Origin: Montifringilla adamsi
Taxonomy: Eukaryota; Chordata; Aves; Passeriformes; Passeridae
Assembly (NCBI GenBank): GCA_017590115.1
Contig: JAGGNK010008781.1
Location: forward strand, 3,267,676-3,331,675
DNA length: 64,000 bases
Direction: 5' to 3'
The notes beneath the pieces are model-generated. The model searched no databases. It was not told the origin of the DNA and worked only from the letters and a program-made list of their open reading frames with translations. Numbering within the stretch: the stretch's first letter is position 1; each line of letters starts with the position of its first letter. A program made the position numbers and the translations under genes. Shown here one piece after another: positions 37,401 to 51,600 of the stretch.

Positions 37401-39613
37401 AAACCATTGTCTAATATACATTTTTTTAATATCTGGACTTACATTGAAGTGGTTTATTTTATTTCCTCCCCAGACTAAGTCGTCTACTGCACAAACACAA
37501 ATTCACTGAAGCAGAGAATTTTGCTATTCAGTTTGGACTGGATGTTGAGGTGAGTTGTTCATTCATGAGAAACACATTAGAGGTTAATTAGAATAACTGA
37601 AATTATGAGATGGTTCTTGCTCTATACTCCAATAGAAAGTATTAAAAATATTACAGGTCTTACCAAGGCAGTGGAATTTACCTTCTAAAACAACTCACCA
37701 TACTTGTATTATTGTTTTAAAACAGCTTGTATACAAAGTAAAAGCAAACACTATTTTAGAGAAACTGGCTTCAGCTTCTCTTGGGAGTTATGGCCAGGAA
37801 GCCTTGCTGGATCTTGGCAATGAAGCCAAAGAAAATTTGCAAAAAATTCAGGTTTGTTTGTATTTCTACCCTCTCTCCCTACTAAAACAATCCAACTTAT
37901 AAAGGATCTTGGAATTAATTTCAGTTGTTTCCTTATGCAAACAGGACAGCCAGTTTGTTGTGAATTACTGCATCAGTGCTCCGTGGCCACTGTATGAAAC
38001 CACTCGAGAAATGCTGAATTATGCTAAAGTCAGAGTAAGGAGTTTATTTGTTTCTATTTCTTCTGCTCTTCAACTTCTGTTCCACCCTTCTGTACGACTT
38101 GAGAGGGGCACAAAGCAGTGACAGTCATTCCAAAAGGCAAAAGTAAAGGCATTATAGATCCTATGTAACCAAACAAATCTTATGTAGCCAGACATGAAGA
38201 AGCAGCAAGGCTTGTTCCAATCTCATTCTTGGTATTGCTCAAGGGCAAGAAAGAGCTCACAGTTTTATTTTTGTATCACAAAGCAAGGTTTAGTTTTGAG
38301 TAGCAGTTTTTTTTAATTACCTTTTAAATATTAATTTTTAAAGTAAAGCTCAAAGTAGGTCACCTTTTTTGTTTTCTTTATTTTAGTCTTATCAAACAGA
38401 ACCAGAGAGATACACATGATCTGTCTGATCCTCCATCCATGCAGAAATCCAACCAGATTAGACTGGATCAGGTTAGATCCAATCTAACATCGTAAAATCT
38501 CAATTTACAGGAGTCCTGACTTCTTGCTCATGTCTTTACTGCACTCACAGTCCTGTCTGGCATGTTCTGAGTTGTCAACCAAACCCTTTCATATCCTTTT
38601 TTCAGATCTTGAAGAAAGATAATAGAACTGATGCTCCACCATCTGATGGGGCTCCAGTATCCATAGCTGAGGTGAGGACAAATTTTTTGCATCTACAGTA
38701 TAATATAAACAGTTGCAATGTAGAGTTTTACAAACTGTAAATTCACTTTATAACTGTAAACTACTGCTGAATTTTTAAAAATCTAAACAAAATTAAATTT
38801 TATATTATGAAAGAGAACCACAGTAATGACAGATTCAGAAATAAGCCATTCCTTCAATCATAGAAAAATTCAGTTTAAGGTGCTCCATAAAGTGAAGGCA
38901 GAACCTTTCAAAAAGTGCTTTTTAGAGTTTCATTTTGGTTTTTGTTTAGTCCTGTTGCAAACTGGCATCATCTGACTTCAAGGAGAATCAGTGCTCCAAT
39001 CATGCCATGTAACAATACATTCAGCCAGATATTAACCTTAAATCTCATCTGCATTCAGGTGTTGAGAGCTCAGGCAAGGCTTACAACATTCTATGAAGCT
39101 TTTGGACTACAGAAGTTCAGGTTGGTTTGTGTTTAAGATTTAAAATAAATTTAACTGTGATTGTTAAGCCTGTACCACTGAAATTATTTTTGGTTTTTAA
39201 TATGAATTCATTAAACTTCAAGCTCTTAATTTTCCCATCCTGTGCTGTGGAGAAGGGAGAATGCAGAGGTTGAGTCATCCTGTATATTGAAAACATAAAT
39301 TATCTGTTGCACATCCACCTAAATAGTTGGGGTTTTTTGTTCAATGTGTGTAGGAGGGATTGTGATTTTAGACAAACACAAAGTACCACTCCTGTTGTTT
39401 CTTCCAACATTAGGCACTAGGAAGCAAGGTTTTAAAGTTCTCTCCCCAATTTCTTTGTTAATGACATTTAACAAAGCTTCTCTTCCCCCTCTCACTTTCA
39501 GTGGCATTGCTTGGACAGAATTCCTGAATAATGAGGACATCTTCAAGATTATTGTTTTTCAGCTGGAGGAAGGAAATTTGGCTTGTGCACAGTACCTCTG
39601 GCTTAGGCATCAG
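31481..39613 (+). other. KNTC1: KNTC1 exon map, exons 2-21
   Basis: Exon 1 is taken as non-coding. 2 31481-31615 (ATG 31487); 3 31764-31884; 4 32270-32385; 5 32685-32757; 6 33281-33358; 7 33488-33522; 8 33750-33860; 9 34732-34825; 10 35171-35223; 11 35496-35608; 12 35970-36024; 13 36699-36797; 14 37172-37215; 15 37318-37383; 16 37474-37549; 17 37726-37851; 18 37945-38034; 19 38606-38671; 20 39059-39120; 21 39502-39613. These encode residues 1-573, covering the beta-propeller and the first part of the helical region. All are GT-AG and phase-consistent. Confidence 0.93.
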
Positions 39614-42600
39614 GTGAGGTGGCACAGAGAGCTCTGGGATTTATGGAGGGGGTTAAATCTCTTCAGTTTTCCAGCCTAATTTCACAGGGGCTGTTACAAA
39701 ACAGCTCCTCAGAGAAGCAAATGTCCATGGCAGCATCTCATCAATTACCACAATGATTACCTGTTCACCTGGATGCTTAGGAGGCTGAACTTCTTATTGA
39801 TTTAAGAATAAACTGGTATTTCTGTTGTCAGAATTCATATTTCTAAGTCATGGCAGTTTGATTTATTCTGCAGTGCTTGTAATCTTCCACTCACTTTCTT
39901 GCAAGCACAGCTCTCAGAATTAAGTGGATGTTTGCTGCCTACCTTAAAATCCTTTAAAAATAATCACACAGACTCCTTACTCTGAATGACACATTTAAGA
40001 TTGTGTGTGTGCTTTTATTTTATTTTTTAGTGCAGGACTTTCAGTTCCATGTCTGTTGTTTTCTCCATAAGACAGAATGAGTGTGAAAGTAATAGAACAG
40101 TGTGATTTGTAAAGACATACCTTCAATTAGGTCTTTTTTTAAGAAAACCAAACTCTAGTTTTACTGAACAGAGTTATTTATTTAATTTCTGTCTATGACG
40201 ACTGAGATTTTCTCTTTGTATTTGTGAAATTTACTGGCTCTTCCTATTAGTGAAACATCTTTCCAGAGTACCAGATGAACATCTACTGCATGGATTTGTA
40301 ATTGTTCTGGTTTAAAATTTTAGGCTGATTTTGAAAACAGCTTTGATGAGAAAATGCTGAAGGATTTGCTCAATGCCATCCATTTCACTGCTTCTTTGAA
40401 GGAACTTTGTGTGTGGCTTAAAAATTTTGTGATCCCCTTCTCAAAAAGGGTTGTGCCAGATGGACAGGTGAGACTGACTTAAGAACTGTAAATTGTCATT
40501 TTCTCAGACTAAGATGATTTTACTGTCAGACCTCCAGACTTCTGAATGTCAGGAATTTGTTCCTCTGTCTTTGAAATGGATTCTTTTCCCTAGTGTTTAT
40601 GTTTGAAATTATTTCTTTTGAAAGCAGTTTCTAGTGGCAAATTTTGCTTTGATAATTAGCATAACTCTACTTACAACTGTATTTTTTTCCTAGAAAATAT
40701 TAGCAAAATGGCTGGAACAAGCTGCTCGAAACCTTGAATTAACTGACAAGGTAAATCACACTGCAGAACCCTGGCATATCTTGTATTTCTGGATGTATCA
40801 TATGGTTTGCTAATCTCAATTATTTTGGACAGGCAAACTGGCCTGAAAATGGACTCCAGGTGGCAGAGATTTTTTTTACAAGTAAAAATCAAGGTGATCT
40901 GGGAGTGGCAGCTTTTGGCAAGTGGACTCCTCTGGTAAGAAATGTAACAAATACAAGAATTAGCTACTAAGATATTTCAAACAGATGCTGTGTGCTCAAG
41001 CTGGAGTGGATGATAATTTGGTGGTCACTGGGTTTGGTGAAGGCGGACTTAATTCCATGAAAGGAAATAATTCAAATTTTCTTGTGTTTAAAGATTTTTT
41101 TTAAAAAGTAGATGACAGCCTCTTAATGGTCTTGTCTCCTAACATTTCACTTCTCAACACTGTTTCAGAGGTGTGGTGACTGTGAAGAGATACAGAGGTT
41201 AAAGAAGCTGGTAAATGATTTACAAGAATTGAGAAATCTGTACAGAAAATACAACTGCAGGCTGGCATTCTGTGATTTTGAAAAGGTAACACTGCAGACA
41301 CTGGAAAAAGTGCTTTTCAGTTTGTTCTGAAAAGGAGAAGAATCTTATAACATGTAACTGAAAGTCAGACAAAAGAGGAATCCTGATGGATGTTGATTAA
41401 ATTTCCATTCATAAGTTGTTAAGACTATTTGAGAAGTTGTGTTACAAATTTTCTTTCAGCTGAGGTTGTAAATGTAACCTAAGGCAGTGTGAGAAACTGT
41501 GGCTCAAACTCTGTGGTTTGCAGGTTATTACAGATCATCTACTGAAGAACAAGAATTGGCTACAGAGAAATTGAAAGTACAACTGACCAAGAAAAGCTTT
41601 GTAAATGCAAGGGTTTTTTTGAGCTAAAGAGGGATTCTTTAAAGATTCTAAATCTTTAAAGATTCTAGAGGGAAATCTTTCAGTTTATTTCAGTGGCCTC
41701 TGGATGTTGGATTATGTATCAGAGAAAATGATGAAATGGCCCTGCACTGACAGGTGTGATGTTCTAACATGGCCTTTTCCCACTTGCTGCCCAGGAAAAT
41801 GCAACCACTATTGTGTTTCGCATGCTTGATAAAATTTTGGCACCAGAGCTTGTCCCATCAATTTTGGAGAAGTTTATAAAAGCCTACCTGTGTGAACACA
41901 ACTTACAAAAAGATGAGCTTCTTCTACAGTATGTCAAGGTATCCATATTTTCTTCCTTTTGAAGAAAGCTATTTCAACATCAGGAAGCAGAAACCGAGTC
42001 TGATGAACGTTTGAATTTACAACTGAATTTTAGGCCCAGCTTTTAGATTAATCCTACTCCTGTCAATGAACTTAATGATAGTTACTATTTCAGTTATGAA
42101 ACAATCCCTTAATGCCCAGAAAACTTTACACTTTTTGTTCAAAGATACTCCTATCTTTTCTGATTTCAAGTGTTCTGATCACCTTTATCAAAACACACAG
42201 GATTTGCTGGAGCGCTGTCGGACACGATCGATTTCAGTGTTTGAAACTGCCTGGGAGGCCAAGGCAGTGGCTGTCATTGGCTGCATCTCTGACACTGATG
42301 TAAGTATGTTTCATTGATGAGAGGCATCAAGTGACTCCAACACATCAGTTCAGAGCAAATCATGATTTTTACATACTGCTCTGAGTGCATTTTTAATGAG
42401 TGCTATGAGGAGAAAATGGTATGTTATGATGTTATCGTCTTATTCTGTTTTAGTCATCCCCCCTGTGAAATTTTTTGAATTGTAGCTGTGATGTCATCAC
42501 ATGGAAAACTCGCCAGTTTTAATATGTATGGAACCACAGTGTCATAAATGACTGCAAGCATTTTCTAATCAAACTTGACAATCATACGATGAAAATAAAT

Positions 42601-45600
42601 GCCCTTTATGCAAGTGAAGATTGGGCAAGGAAGTAAAATACTTCCCTAAAGGGATCAGTCACACGTGAACAATACTTCAAGGGACTACTTTGAAACATAT
42701 TTTAAAAAGTGAGCTGTATGTGTTCCTTTTGCAGCTGAAATTTGATGCAGTCCTGCAGATAATGCACGGGGCTGTGGTGCCATGGAGTGCAGCAGTGGAG
42801 CAGCTGGTCAGACAGCACCTGGAAATGAATCATGCCAAGTAAGCAGCACCCACAGGCTACCCCTGGCTGGGGAAATACTGTGTGTCTGATGTGGTGTGAT
42901 GATTAAATCCCATAGCTGGGGATAGCAGAGGAATTCATGATGGTTGTATTTGTTCCCAGAGTGAAGTTACTGCAGGAAAGTTACACACTGATGGAGATGA
43001 AGAAGCTTTTGAGAGCGTATGGGATAAGAGATACCAATCTTTTACAGGACAAGCAGATGATAATGGTAAGTTACCAAGAGTTTAGATTTCTCCAAAGGTC
43101 ACAATGAACAGCACTTGGTGATTTTTATTTTTTTTTATCATTTGAGTTGGGTTTTTTTTTAACAGCTCCCCTTCATTAGAAGACCTGAATATTTCTGGAG
43201 AAGTTCCTCAATATCCTGAGGAACCAGACAAATTTACAGAGTTCCCGGGCTAATTCGGTCCCCAAGCCCTGTTTTCTCCCAGTTACACTTCAGTCAGCTT
43301 TTCTCTAGATAAAAATTTTAAGCTTCCAGGTAACTTGCTTGATACAAATGGAACAGTTCCATTGCTGGTGTGCATACATTAATTCCTTTGTTATCCTTTA
43401 CGTCAACAAACTAAAGTCTATTTCTGTTTTCATCTTACAGAGGCTTGTCAGATACATTCTCAAACAAGATACCCCTACTTGCCTGGAGGATGCCTTGAAA
43501 ATTGTGGAAGCCTACCTGCTGCCCACTGGGGAAGTCTATTTCCTGAGGATTTTGGACCTGATTGACAAAGGAAGGGTAGGGAAATACTGCATGGCAGTTG
43601 ATCCTGGAATTTACAGACACTGAGGCCTCTTGACAAAACAGGGACAAGTTTGCTGAAATCTTATAAGCAGTTTGTATATGTATTTTTAATTAAAATCATT
43701 AATTTGATACCTAACTGTCTATGTTTAGCATTGAAAATGAGTTCTTTGTCAGAGCTTTATCTTTCTTTTGTGACAGAATAGGGTGAAAGTTGTGACCTGC
43801 AATACACCAGAAGAGTTTGGAATTGAAGTCTCTACACGTTTTCATGCATTATTATGGCAATTGTGCAGCCATTGCATCAGAAGAAGAATGTAGACATAAC
43901 TCAGCTTTTCCAAAAGCAAATGCCCTTTCCTTTTTATTATTTCTGCTCTAATTTTGGTTTTTTTCTTTTTCTCCCTTCAGGGAGAGGAATCTCTGCCTTT
44001 GTTAAAATCTCTGCCTCTTGCTAAGGCTGAAGAAGTTGTAGAGAGATTGACTTTGTGGGGAAGACTGGTGTTACAGAACAAAGCAGATGATCCTGAAGAG
44101 GTACCAAGGCTTTTCACACCACAAAGTGTGCACACAAATTATTCTGAAAAGGGAGAGGTGGGGATATTTCCTGTGAGAGCTAACAGACTGTGGAGTAAAC
44201 ATATATTACACCTATAAAATATTTACTGTTCTATAAAGATTAATATGTAAAATAACTTTCTGTTCCTTTGCTTTTCAACTGGTTGTGCCTTAGACTTTGT
44301 AATTGTTGCTTAAGAAGTTTGCATTGTACTTTAAGAGCTGAAGCCCAAGTCTATTCTGGCAACATTTTAACAAAAAAATAAAAACCTCTTCCTTTCCTGC
44401 AGAAAAAACCACAAATGTTTATGACTAAGACACTGGTGGAAGTCCTCAAATTCTGGTCCAGCATTCAAAAAGGTAAAGGTACAACTTCAACATCTCATAT
44501 CTTCCTTGTGTAAAGGGAATCAAAATGAAATTGTTTTTCTCCTCCAACAGACAATCCTATGAAGAAATATGAATGTGAAGAAAACCTAAAGTTGTTTGAA
44601 ACACTTGCTAGCCTGCAGGTGGGTATTTTTATTGTTTTAAATCCCTTTTGATTTACTGTGGTCACGCCAATTGTTTTTATCACATGGATCATATTAAAAA
44701 TTAATTGTATTTAGAATGTGCGTGCAAAGGTTGTTTTTATTATTGACTTCCCATTGATTCTAAGGCTAATCTAGCAATTTCGTCTAGTCTGGGAAAGTTC
44801 CCAATTAGAACTCAGTTGTCTATTTAAACCAAAAATTAGATACTGTCACTGAAGCCTTAATTGCTAACACTTCAAAGAGTTCATGATAGACTGCTTAAAG
44901 GATTTATGAAGATCTCAGGACAGTAGGCAAAAAAAGCAATGTAAAGGAAGCTATATATATACAAATATATGATTATTTTTTGTTGTTGCAGGAGTATTTT
45001 GATATCTTTCTCTCAGATGAAGAATACAGGAACCCTTTACTGATATCTGAACTTCTTGAGGATCACATAAGGTCTTATGAACGTGGCAGATCTGCATCCA
45101 AGTCTAGAAATGTGCAAGCAGTGAATTGTAATTCAGAAGGAAGCAAGCCCAAAACCCCTCCCACTGAATCCAGGCTGTACAGACTGGCTTTGCTCCTGCA
45201 AGTTTCAGAGCATGAACTGGGAGAAAAACTGGCCTTGAGAGCCCTGGATGGTGGAAAAGTGGAAGTGGCTGTCAATATTTGCAGGTAAAACTGCAAAGCT
45301 TTTCAAGATCATCACTTTTAATGGGCTTCTCTGAACTATTTCTACCACTTTTTTCAATTATATAGAGCAAAGGAAAGGATTTTCTGTTTTAGTTAAATAA
45401 TTAGAACAGAATTAAGTAAAAACCCTAAGAATTACTGACTTTTTATTCTTAACATCCTTTTCTTTCTTAATAGGGAGTTCTATGAAAATAGCTGGAATGA
45501 AAAGACAGGGAAGCTGCTGTTTGTAGTGTGTCAAACACTTTGCCACATGCTGGGAGCTGATGATCCAATGATCACTCCTGATGGGATGGATCTTCCAGCA

Positions 45601-48600
45601 GTGATCCATGAGCTGGCTGGCCAAGCAGCCACACTGTGCAGTCCAGGTAATTCCTGTTCCCATTCATTTGGGCTCATGTTGGGAGCCCAGCTTTCCAACC
45701 AGAGTTCAATAAAGCTGAAAACCAAGTGAATTTCTGGATCTGCATCTGTGAAAATAGGTACTGCAATATTGTTTCCTTTTAAGTGGACAGATGAACCTTC
45801 CATTTCTGCTAATGATCTCAATATTTTCACAGATTTAGTGTTGGATTGTCTGGAACTGTGTAAATACACTTCACTTGCCAAGGAAATTCATGGACAATGC
45901 CAAATGGACAGCTATGAATTTACAGCAGAGGTATTTTCTGTGCTGTTCACTGCATGTATTCTTTTCCCTCTCATTTCTCCAGCACTCTTTAATCAAAAAG
46001 CCAACAAGAACAAAAAAAATCTCGAATAAACATTTCCTAGAATTTGTATGTTCTTCAGCGTAAAGAATGAACTGATTTGAGTCCTAAAAGTAATGCAGCT
46101 GTGGGACAAGCACAAGTAGCATTCTCCACTTACATTTCAGTACAATAAATCCTGCTGAAAATAGTGATTTTATCAAGCAGCTTCTGCCAAGACTGGCACA
46201 GAGCTGGCATAAAAGGGAGGGTTTGGTTTTTAAATGAATGTACTATGTGAAAGCTTTCCCAAGAGTTCTGTAAAACTTTAAGATGATCAAGTCCTTGAAT
46301 TGCAGCTTTGTTTTCTGTTTAGGTCAAGCAGTGCTTTAGGCTACTTGAAATGAATGGGCTCTCACAGCTGGAGTGGAGTAGAGCAGAGTGGCTGGGATTG
46401 TTTATCCACAAAATATTATTTTTCTAGAAAATGGTCCATTTGCAAAATGTTTGCTTATAATATTTGGCCAAGAATGTTTATGAAAGCCTCCATTAAATTG
46501 AATATGAGTACATTTTGGCTGTACAACTAAACAACTCCAACATGAAAGACGAATATGGCCACTCTAGGTAGGAAATGGATTTATTGCCACTGGCCATTGA
46601 ACAGAATTTCTGCTTTCAAACAGAACATCATGTTCTATTCCTGTATTCCAAACCAGAAACCTGTTAGAGGACTCATTAACTCTGCCTTTTATTGTGTGTT
46701 CTTTTAACAATGTTCTTACTTAGACAACATCTTCTGGAGGAGATAAAGATCCTTACAAAGAGTGGACTTATGATGACTTCTTTAAAGAAGATGGGATAGT
46801 CCTTGAACCTCAGACATCTCTTCCAGTGGCATATGAACTCACTTCTGCTGTTCTGCCTATTTGTAGTAAGCTTGTTCTCCTCAACATTGACACAATATAA
46901 AATCTGTGTTTCTTACTGATTTTTATCTAGAAATACAAATAATTCTCATGTGTGGAAATTATGACCTCAGAAATGTCAGTTAGACAAACTCATAGTGGAA
47001 ACACCCATCAGGGGATGTAGAATGGAAAGGTGACTTTGGGTTTCGTTCTTATTTCCACAGATGGTCTCATCCATGGGATTTACATACAAAGTAGTTACTG
47101 AAAACTGTTGGATTCCTTTGTGAGTCTGAAAGATATTCCCTCCTAGAAAATAAATTCTGAGCAGGCACAGTTAAAAATAGCAGCAAATGGCTCTTGGGGA
47201 TCACGTGTCTATTTTGTGTCCTGTCCTGTGGTATTTTTAGGGTTCTCCCAGACTTGCTGGTGTTGCTGAGTTCCTAGCATGCTGCTGATGAGCATTTTCT
47301 TGTCTTTCAGAGGACAAGCTGTACCCCCTGGAGTCTCAAAGCCTGGCCCACAGAACGTTCATGGAAGGTATCACACCCTGCTTGGGTGGGAAAGAACCTT
47401 AAAAATTCCAATCACCCAATTCCAGGGGCATGAGGGCAGATCCACCACAATGAAAGTCTGAACAAACCACTGGAAAACATGAGGTTTAAATTCACCCTAC
47501 ACAAGCATGACTGACTCATAGGGGGTTTTCACATGTGCCTAAATGTTCCATTTAAAGCCATATTTTAGGGGGTGGTTTGGTTCAGCAAGAAGTCACCAGT
47601 TTGGGTGCTAATTCCCACCATTCCACCATGGGATTTTTGAGCATCTCAAAACCTGTGCTTCAGGGCAGTTTTACCACTGTGAGTGAAGGTGATGAAGGCC
47701 TGTCCAAGAAGACAACTTCTGGTCAAAAACTTCTGGCTTTTGGACTAAAATGGGAATCTGTATTAATTTAAAAACCCTGAGAATTTTAGGTTTTAAAGGT
47801 AACTAAGGCAAATCCTGAGTCATAACTCTAATGAAGAAAAAAAGAAACTGCTCTGATATTAACTCCAAGAACAAGATGCTTCATAATTACTTTGTTTTTG
47901 CAATATTTCACAGGACACAACTTCCTGCTGCCTGTTGGATCTCCCTTCTTTGCAGCAGTGCAGAACCTGCAGGAGTGCAGCCAGTTCCAGCTGGCCCTGC
48001 AGCTCACGGTCTGTGCCTTCGGCTCCTGCCTGCAGCACGGCATTTCAAACACCTTGGAACTGTCCCCGAGTCAAAAGGTGACTTTTGGCAAGTTCAGAGC
48101 ACTTCTCTAAGGATTTAGAGAGTTAAATCTCTAAGGTTCTCACCGTGGCCTTTTGTTAGCACGGTCGAGTCAGTTTGTGAAAGGAGCTGGTGGTTTCTTC
48201 CCTGTTTTTCATGGTCCTCTCCCTTTGCAAGGTGTGTTCAGAACTGAGCTTTTATTCCTGACCTTTCTGCAGAGGCTAGAATGAGTGTTAATAATGGTTT
48301 ACTCTGTTTTTTCATGTTGTTTTAGTGTGGCAAAAGTCATAAGTAGAATATTCAAGAAACATTCCTCTGTTCAAAAGCACTTGGAAACAGAAATCCTTTT
48401 TCTATCTAGAAGAAATCTTTGTAAGACCTTAAATAAATCTGAAAATACAATCACTATAGCACCTCCTACTATGCTGTAAATGACAAGAAGCTGAAGAATT
48501 AGAATTTATTTTTAATTAGGTGCTGTTTTCTTCATAACAGCCACAAGACAATGACCTGCTACTCACTGAAACCAGAAGCTTCCTCATAGCTATGAAAGAG

Positions 48601-51600
48601 AAGAGCAGTTCAGTAATCAAGACCTCTGTCCTGAGCTTATTACACAAGGTAAGAATCCCCTGGAAAGGGTGAGGGAGCCACTTTCTTCTGCTCCACCTGG
48701 CAGCCACATGGAATTGTTTCATTGGTTCACCCTTGAGATCTTGGAGCCCAGCTGTTAAACTGAAGCCAAGTCCACCCCCAAAGCATGTCCTGAGCACATC
48801 TCCACATCTTCAAGCACCTTCAGCAGTGGTGTCTCAACCACCTCCCTGAAGAGCCTTTTCCAGAGTCTTTGTGCCCCTTTGGAGCTGTGGCTCTTTGTTC
48901 CTGCTCAATTTGCTCTGCTTGGAAGGTTCTGGACAGTGGGAGCCTCACCTTTGGGGGATCCTTTAGGGTCCCAAATGACTGCAATGGCCTTTAGGATCTG
49001 TAGGTATTCTCTATCTCATTTGAAATCCTGGATTTGTTTTAGATTGGTAGTTTTCCTAGGTGGGGGGTGATTTTAAAAAGCTCTGTGCAAAACTTGCAAT
49101 TTACCATCTTCTAAGGCAACTTAGACTAAGGGAATTCACTTTCAGACTGGCTTCAGAATACTGAGATATTAAATTTTAAATCCTGAAATGCACTTTTATT
49201 CTTTTTCCTCCCTAACTTAAAGACCCGACACATGTCTAAATTCTGGAGTCTTTTTCCTGTGTTGCACCTGATACAAAGAGACCTATTGAAGAAATTAAAT
49301 AAATTCCTAAACTTTATCATTTTTTCTCCCAAACCACAGGTGTTCAACTCTCATGTCATCGATCAGAGCCTGGCCCTGGGCTACTGCACTGTTTTGCCCA
49401 AGGAAGAAACCTTCAATAAGCTGTGGGAGGTCATAAACAACTCATGGCAGAATTACAGAAAAGTTTTGGTAAATTCCCAAGGCCTTGAGTTTCTTCAGCA
49501 AACAGAGAATGTTAAAGAGATCCTTCATGTAGGGCCCTGGGAGAGGAGCTGCCTCTGTACCACAGTGAGAAGTTGAGAAGTTGCTGTCAATATTAATGTG
49601 ATTTTCAACCTCATCATGACTTATTCCAAAGCTTGAAAATATTTATTTTATTTTTATAGCATCATAATTGATATTATATTATATTTTGGGTAAATTGTTC
49701 TCTGACAGCAGTTCTCAAGAATGGAATGAGTGAATACATTATTTAAATATAAAGGAAGATGAGAAGTAAAGAAATGGAGAGGGACAGTAATGGAAATTCT
49801 GAGAAAATGCCTAAAAAATACCTTTTGATTTACTTTCTACAATGTTAGGAAAATATTTTAGAGAAAGTAAACTTTAAAGCAGCTTTGAGCTGCCAGCTCA
49901 GGAGGTGAGGCAGTCCTGACACCTTCTCTGAGGTTTGTTTTGATTTTACACAGTTGTGTGATCATTTATGAATTGTTTGAAGTTCCTCTAAGGATTCAGA
50001 TCTCAGGATTCCAAATTTTCAGATTATTTCTTAGACTTATATTCACTTCCTTTCTCCTTCCTTCTAGGCAGTAGCTCTGGTGGGAGCAGAGCTTGCTGAC
50101 CAATATGGTGAAGCAGAAGAAAAGAGAAAATTCCAGGAATTGGTTATTGATGCAGAATGGGGCATCCAGCTTGGTAAATTTGGTGTAAGTTTTTATTTAT
50201 TTACTTATTTTAGGGGTTTATTAACTAATCAGTTAACAATATCAATATAATCTGGGATGTGTGAGAGTTTTTAGGCAGATTTCCCATTCAAATATAAGCA
50301 AAGTTGGGATTTTGTTTTTGATTTTTCATTCTGCTTATCTGCATAAATAAACATCAAAAATGGAAATGCAGTAATTGAGGGGGCTGCAAAAGAAGATTTA
50401 GGTTCTTAAGTATTATTTGACATGGGATAATCAGCAAATCCATTGCTTTCTCCTGCTCTGAAAGTGTCTGGATTGAAACTAAAAGAAGTCAAATCTTCAC
50501 TGTACAAGGAATTAGTTTTGATATTGTCTAAAAGACTCTCTTGAGCAGATGAATGTGTTTTTATCTGCAGATTTCTTTTGAGAATGTGTTTAGACAGCCA
50601 CCAGTAAGGAAGAAAGAACTCATAAGAGTGCTGGTACAAAACCCAGAAGTGGACACAGCTCTCATCTTGAATTACTGCAGGTACTGATTCCATGAAATCT
50701 ATTTAGCTTTAAATAAATCCTAATTAATAGAAAATGCAAACTCTTCTCCTTTTTTAAAAAATGCAATTCAGAATATATCCTGCCTTGGATTAATTTATTT
50801 ATAAGGAAAGAAGCTGCTTGATGACACCAAAGCTCCCAGAGTGAATCACATTCTGTTCTTTCCCAGCACTTTCATGCTGGACAGTGATGCTGCACTGCAG
50901 CTCTGCATTGAAACCCTTCTGCTCCAGAATTCAAACACAAATGATGGTGAAGATGACTCTGCAGAAAGCAGTGAGAGGCAACCTCATTCCACATTACTGG
51001 CTAGAGCACTAAAAATAATCCCTCTGCTGAACAGCACCAAAGACCTGGTCATGAGCCTCAGTGGAACATTGTACAAGGTAAAAAAAAAAAAATAAATAAA
51101 TAAAACAAAAAACCAACACAGCCACATCCCTGGAATCTACATCTAATAATTGCTCCATGTCACTTGAATGACAGAGGAATAATTCCACAGAAACTGAAAA
51201 GGTTGTGTTTTTTTCCAAATTTTCTTAAAGCTTGTAAATGTGAAGATTCAGTTTTTTGCTTCTCTACAAAAGAAATGACAGCCACATATCTAATTTTCTT
51301 AAAAGAGAGACAGGAGTCTTTCATCCTCACTTCCCTTAAAAACTGACCAGCCAGAAAATCAAACAAAAAAGTCATTTAGAAATACACTGGAAGAGTTCTA
51401 CATTAAAAGTAGGTGGGGGTTAAAAATGATGTGTTGGGGCTGTTTTTGCTTGGTTGGAGTTTGACTTTGTATTTTGGACTGAGGTTTTTGTGGGGTGAGT
51501 TTTTTGTGTTTGGGATTTGTTTTATTTTGTTTTCAGCACTTATTGTTTGGTCTTTCTGCAAAAAGCTGATGCTTTTTTTTAGGCTTTAGGGTATAAGAAA

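Larger units (their letters stand above)
40324..50184 (+). other. KNTC1: KNTC1 exon map, exons 22-42
   Basis: 22 40324-40467; 23 40694-40750; 24 40833-40934; 25 41169-41285; 26 41795-41938; 27 42201-42299; 28 42735-42838; 29 42960-43065; 30 43441-43575; 31 43981-44100; 32 44403-44472; 33 44551-44618; 34 44992-45284; 35 45474-45646; 36 45833-45930; 37 46724-46865; 38 47311-47367; 39 47914-48077; 40 48541-48648; 41 49340-49468; 42 50068-50184. They encode residues 574-1422, the middle alpha-solenoid. Exon 34 (293 nt) holds a Ser/Lys-rich, probably flexible linker. Exon 24 contains a coding run of eight T. Confidence 0.92.

Noticed and set aside
41939..41950. KNTC1 exon 26 donor GTATCCATA as a third U12 intron
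   Set aside because: It departs from the U12 donor at position 7, and no TTCCTTAAC-like branch site precedes the exon 27 acceptor.
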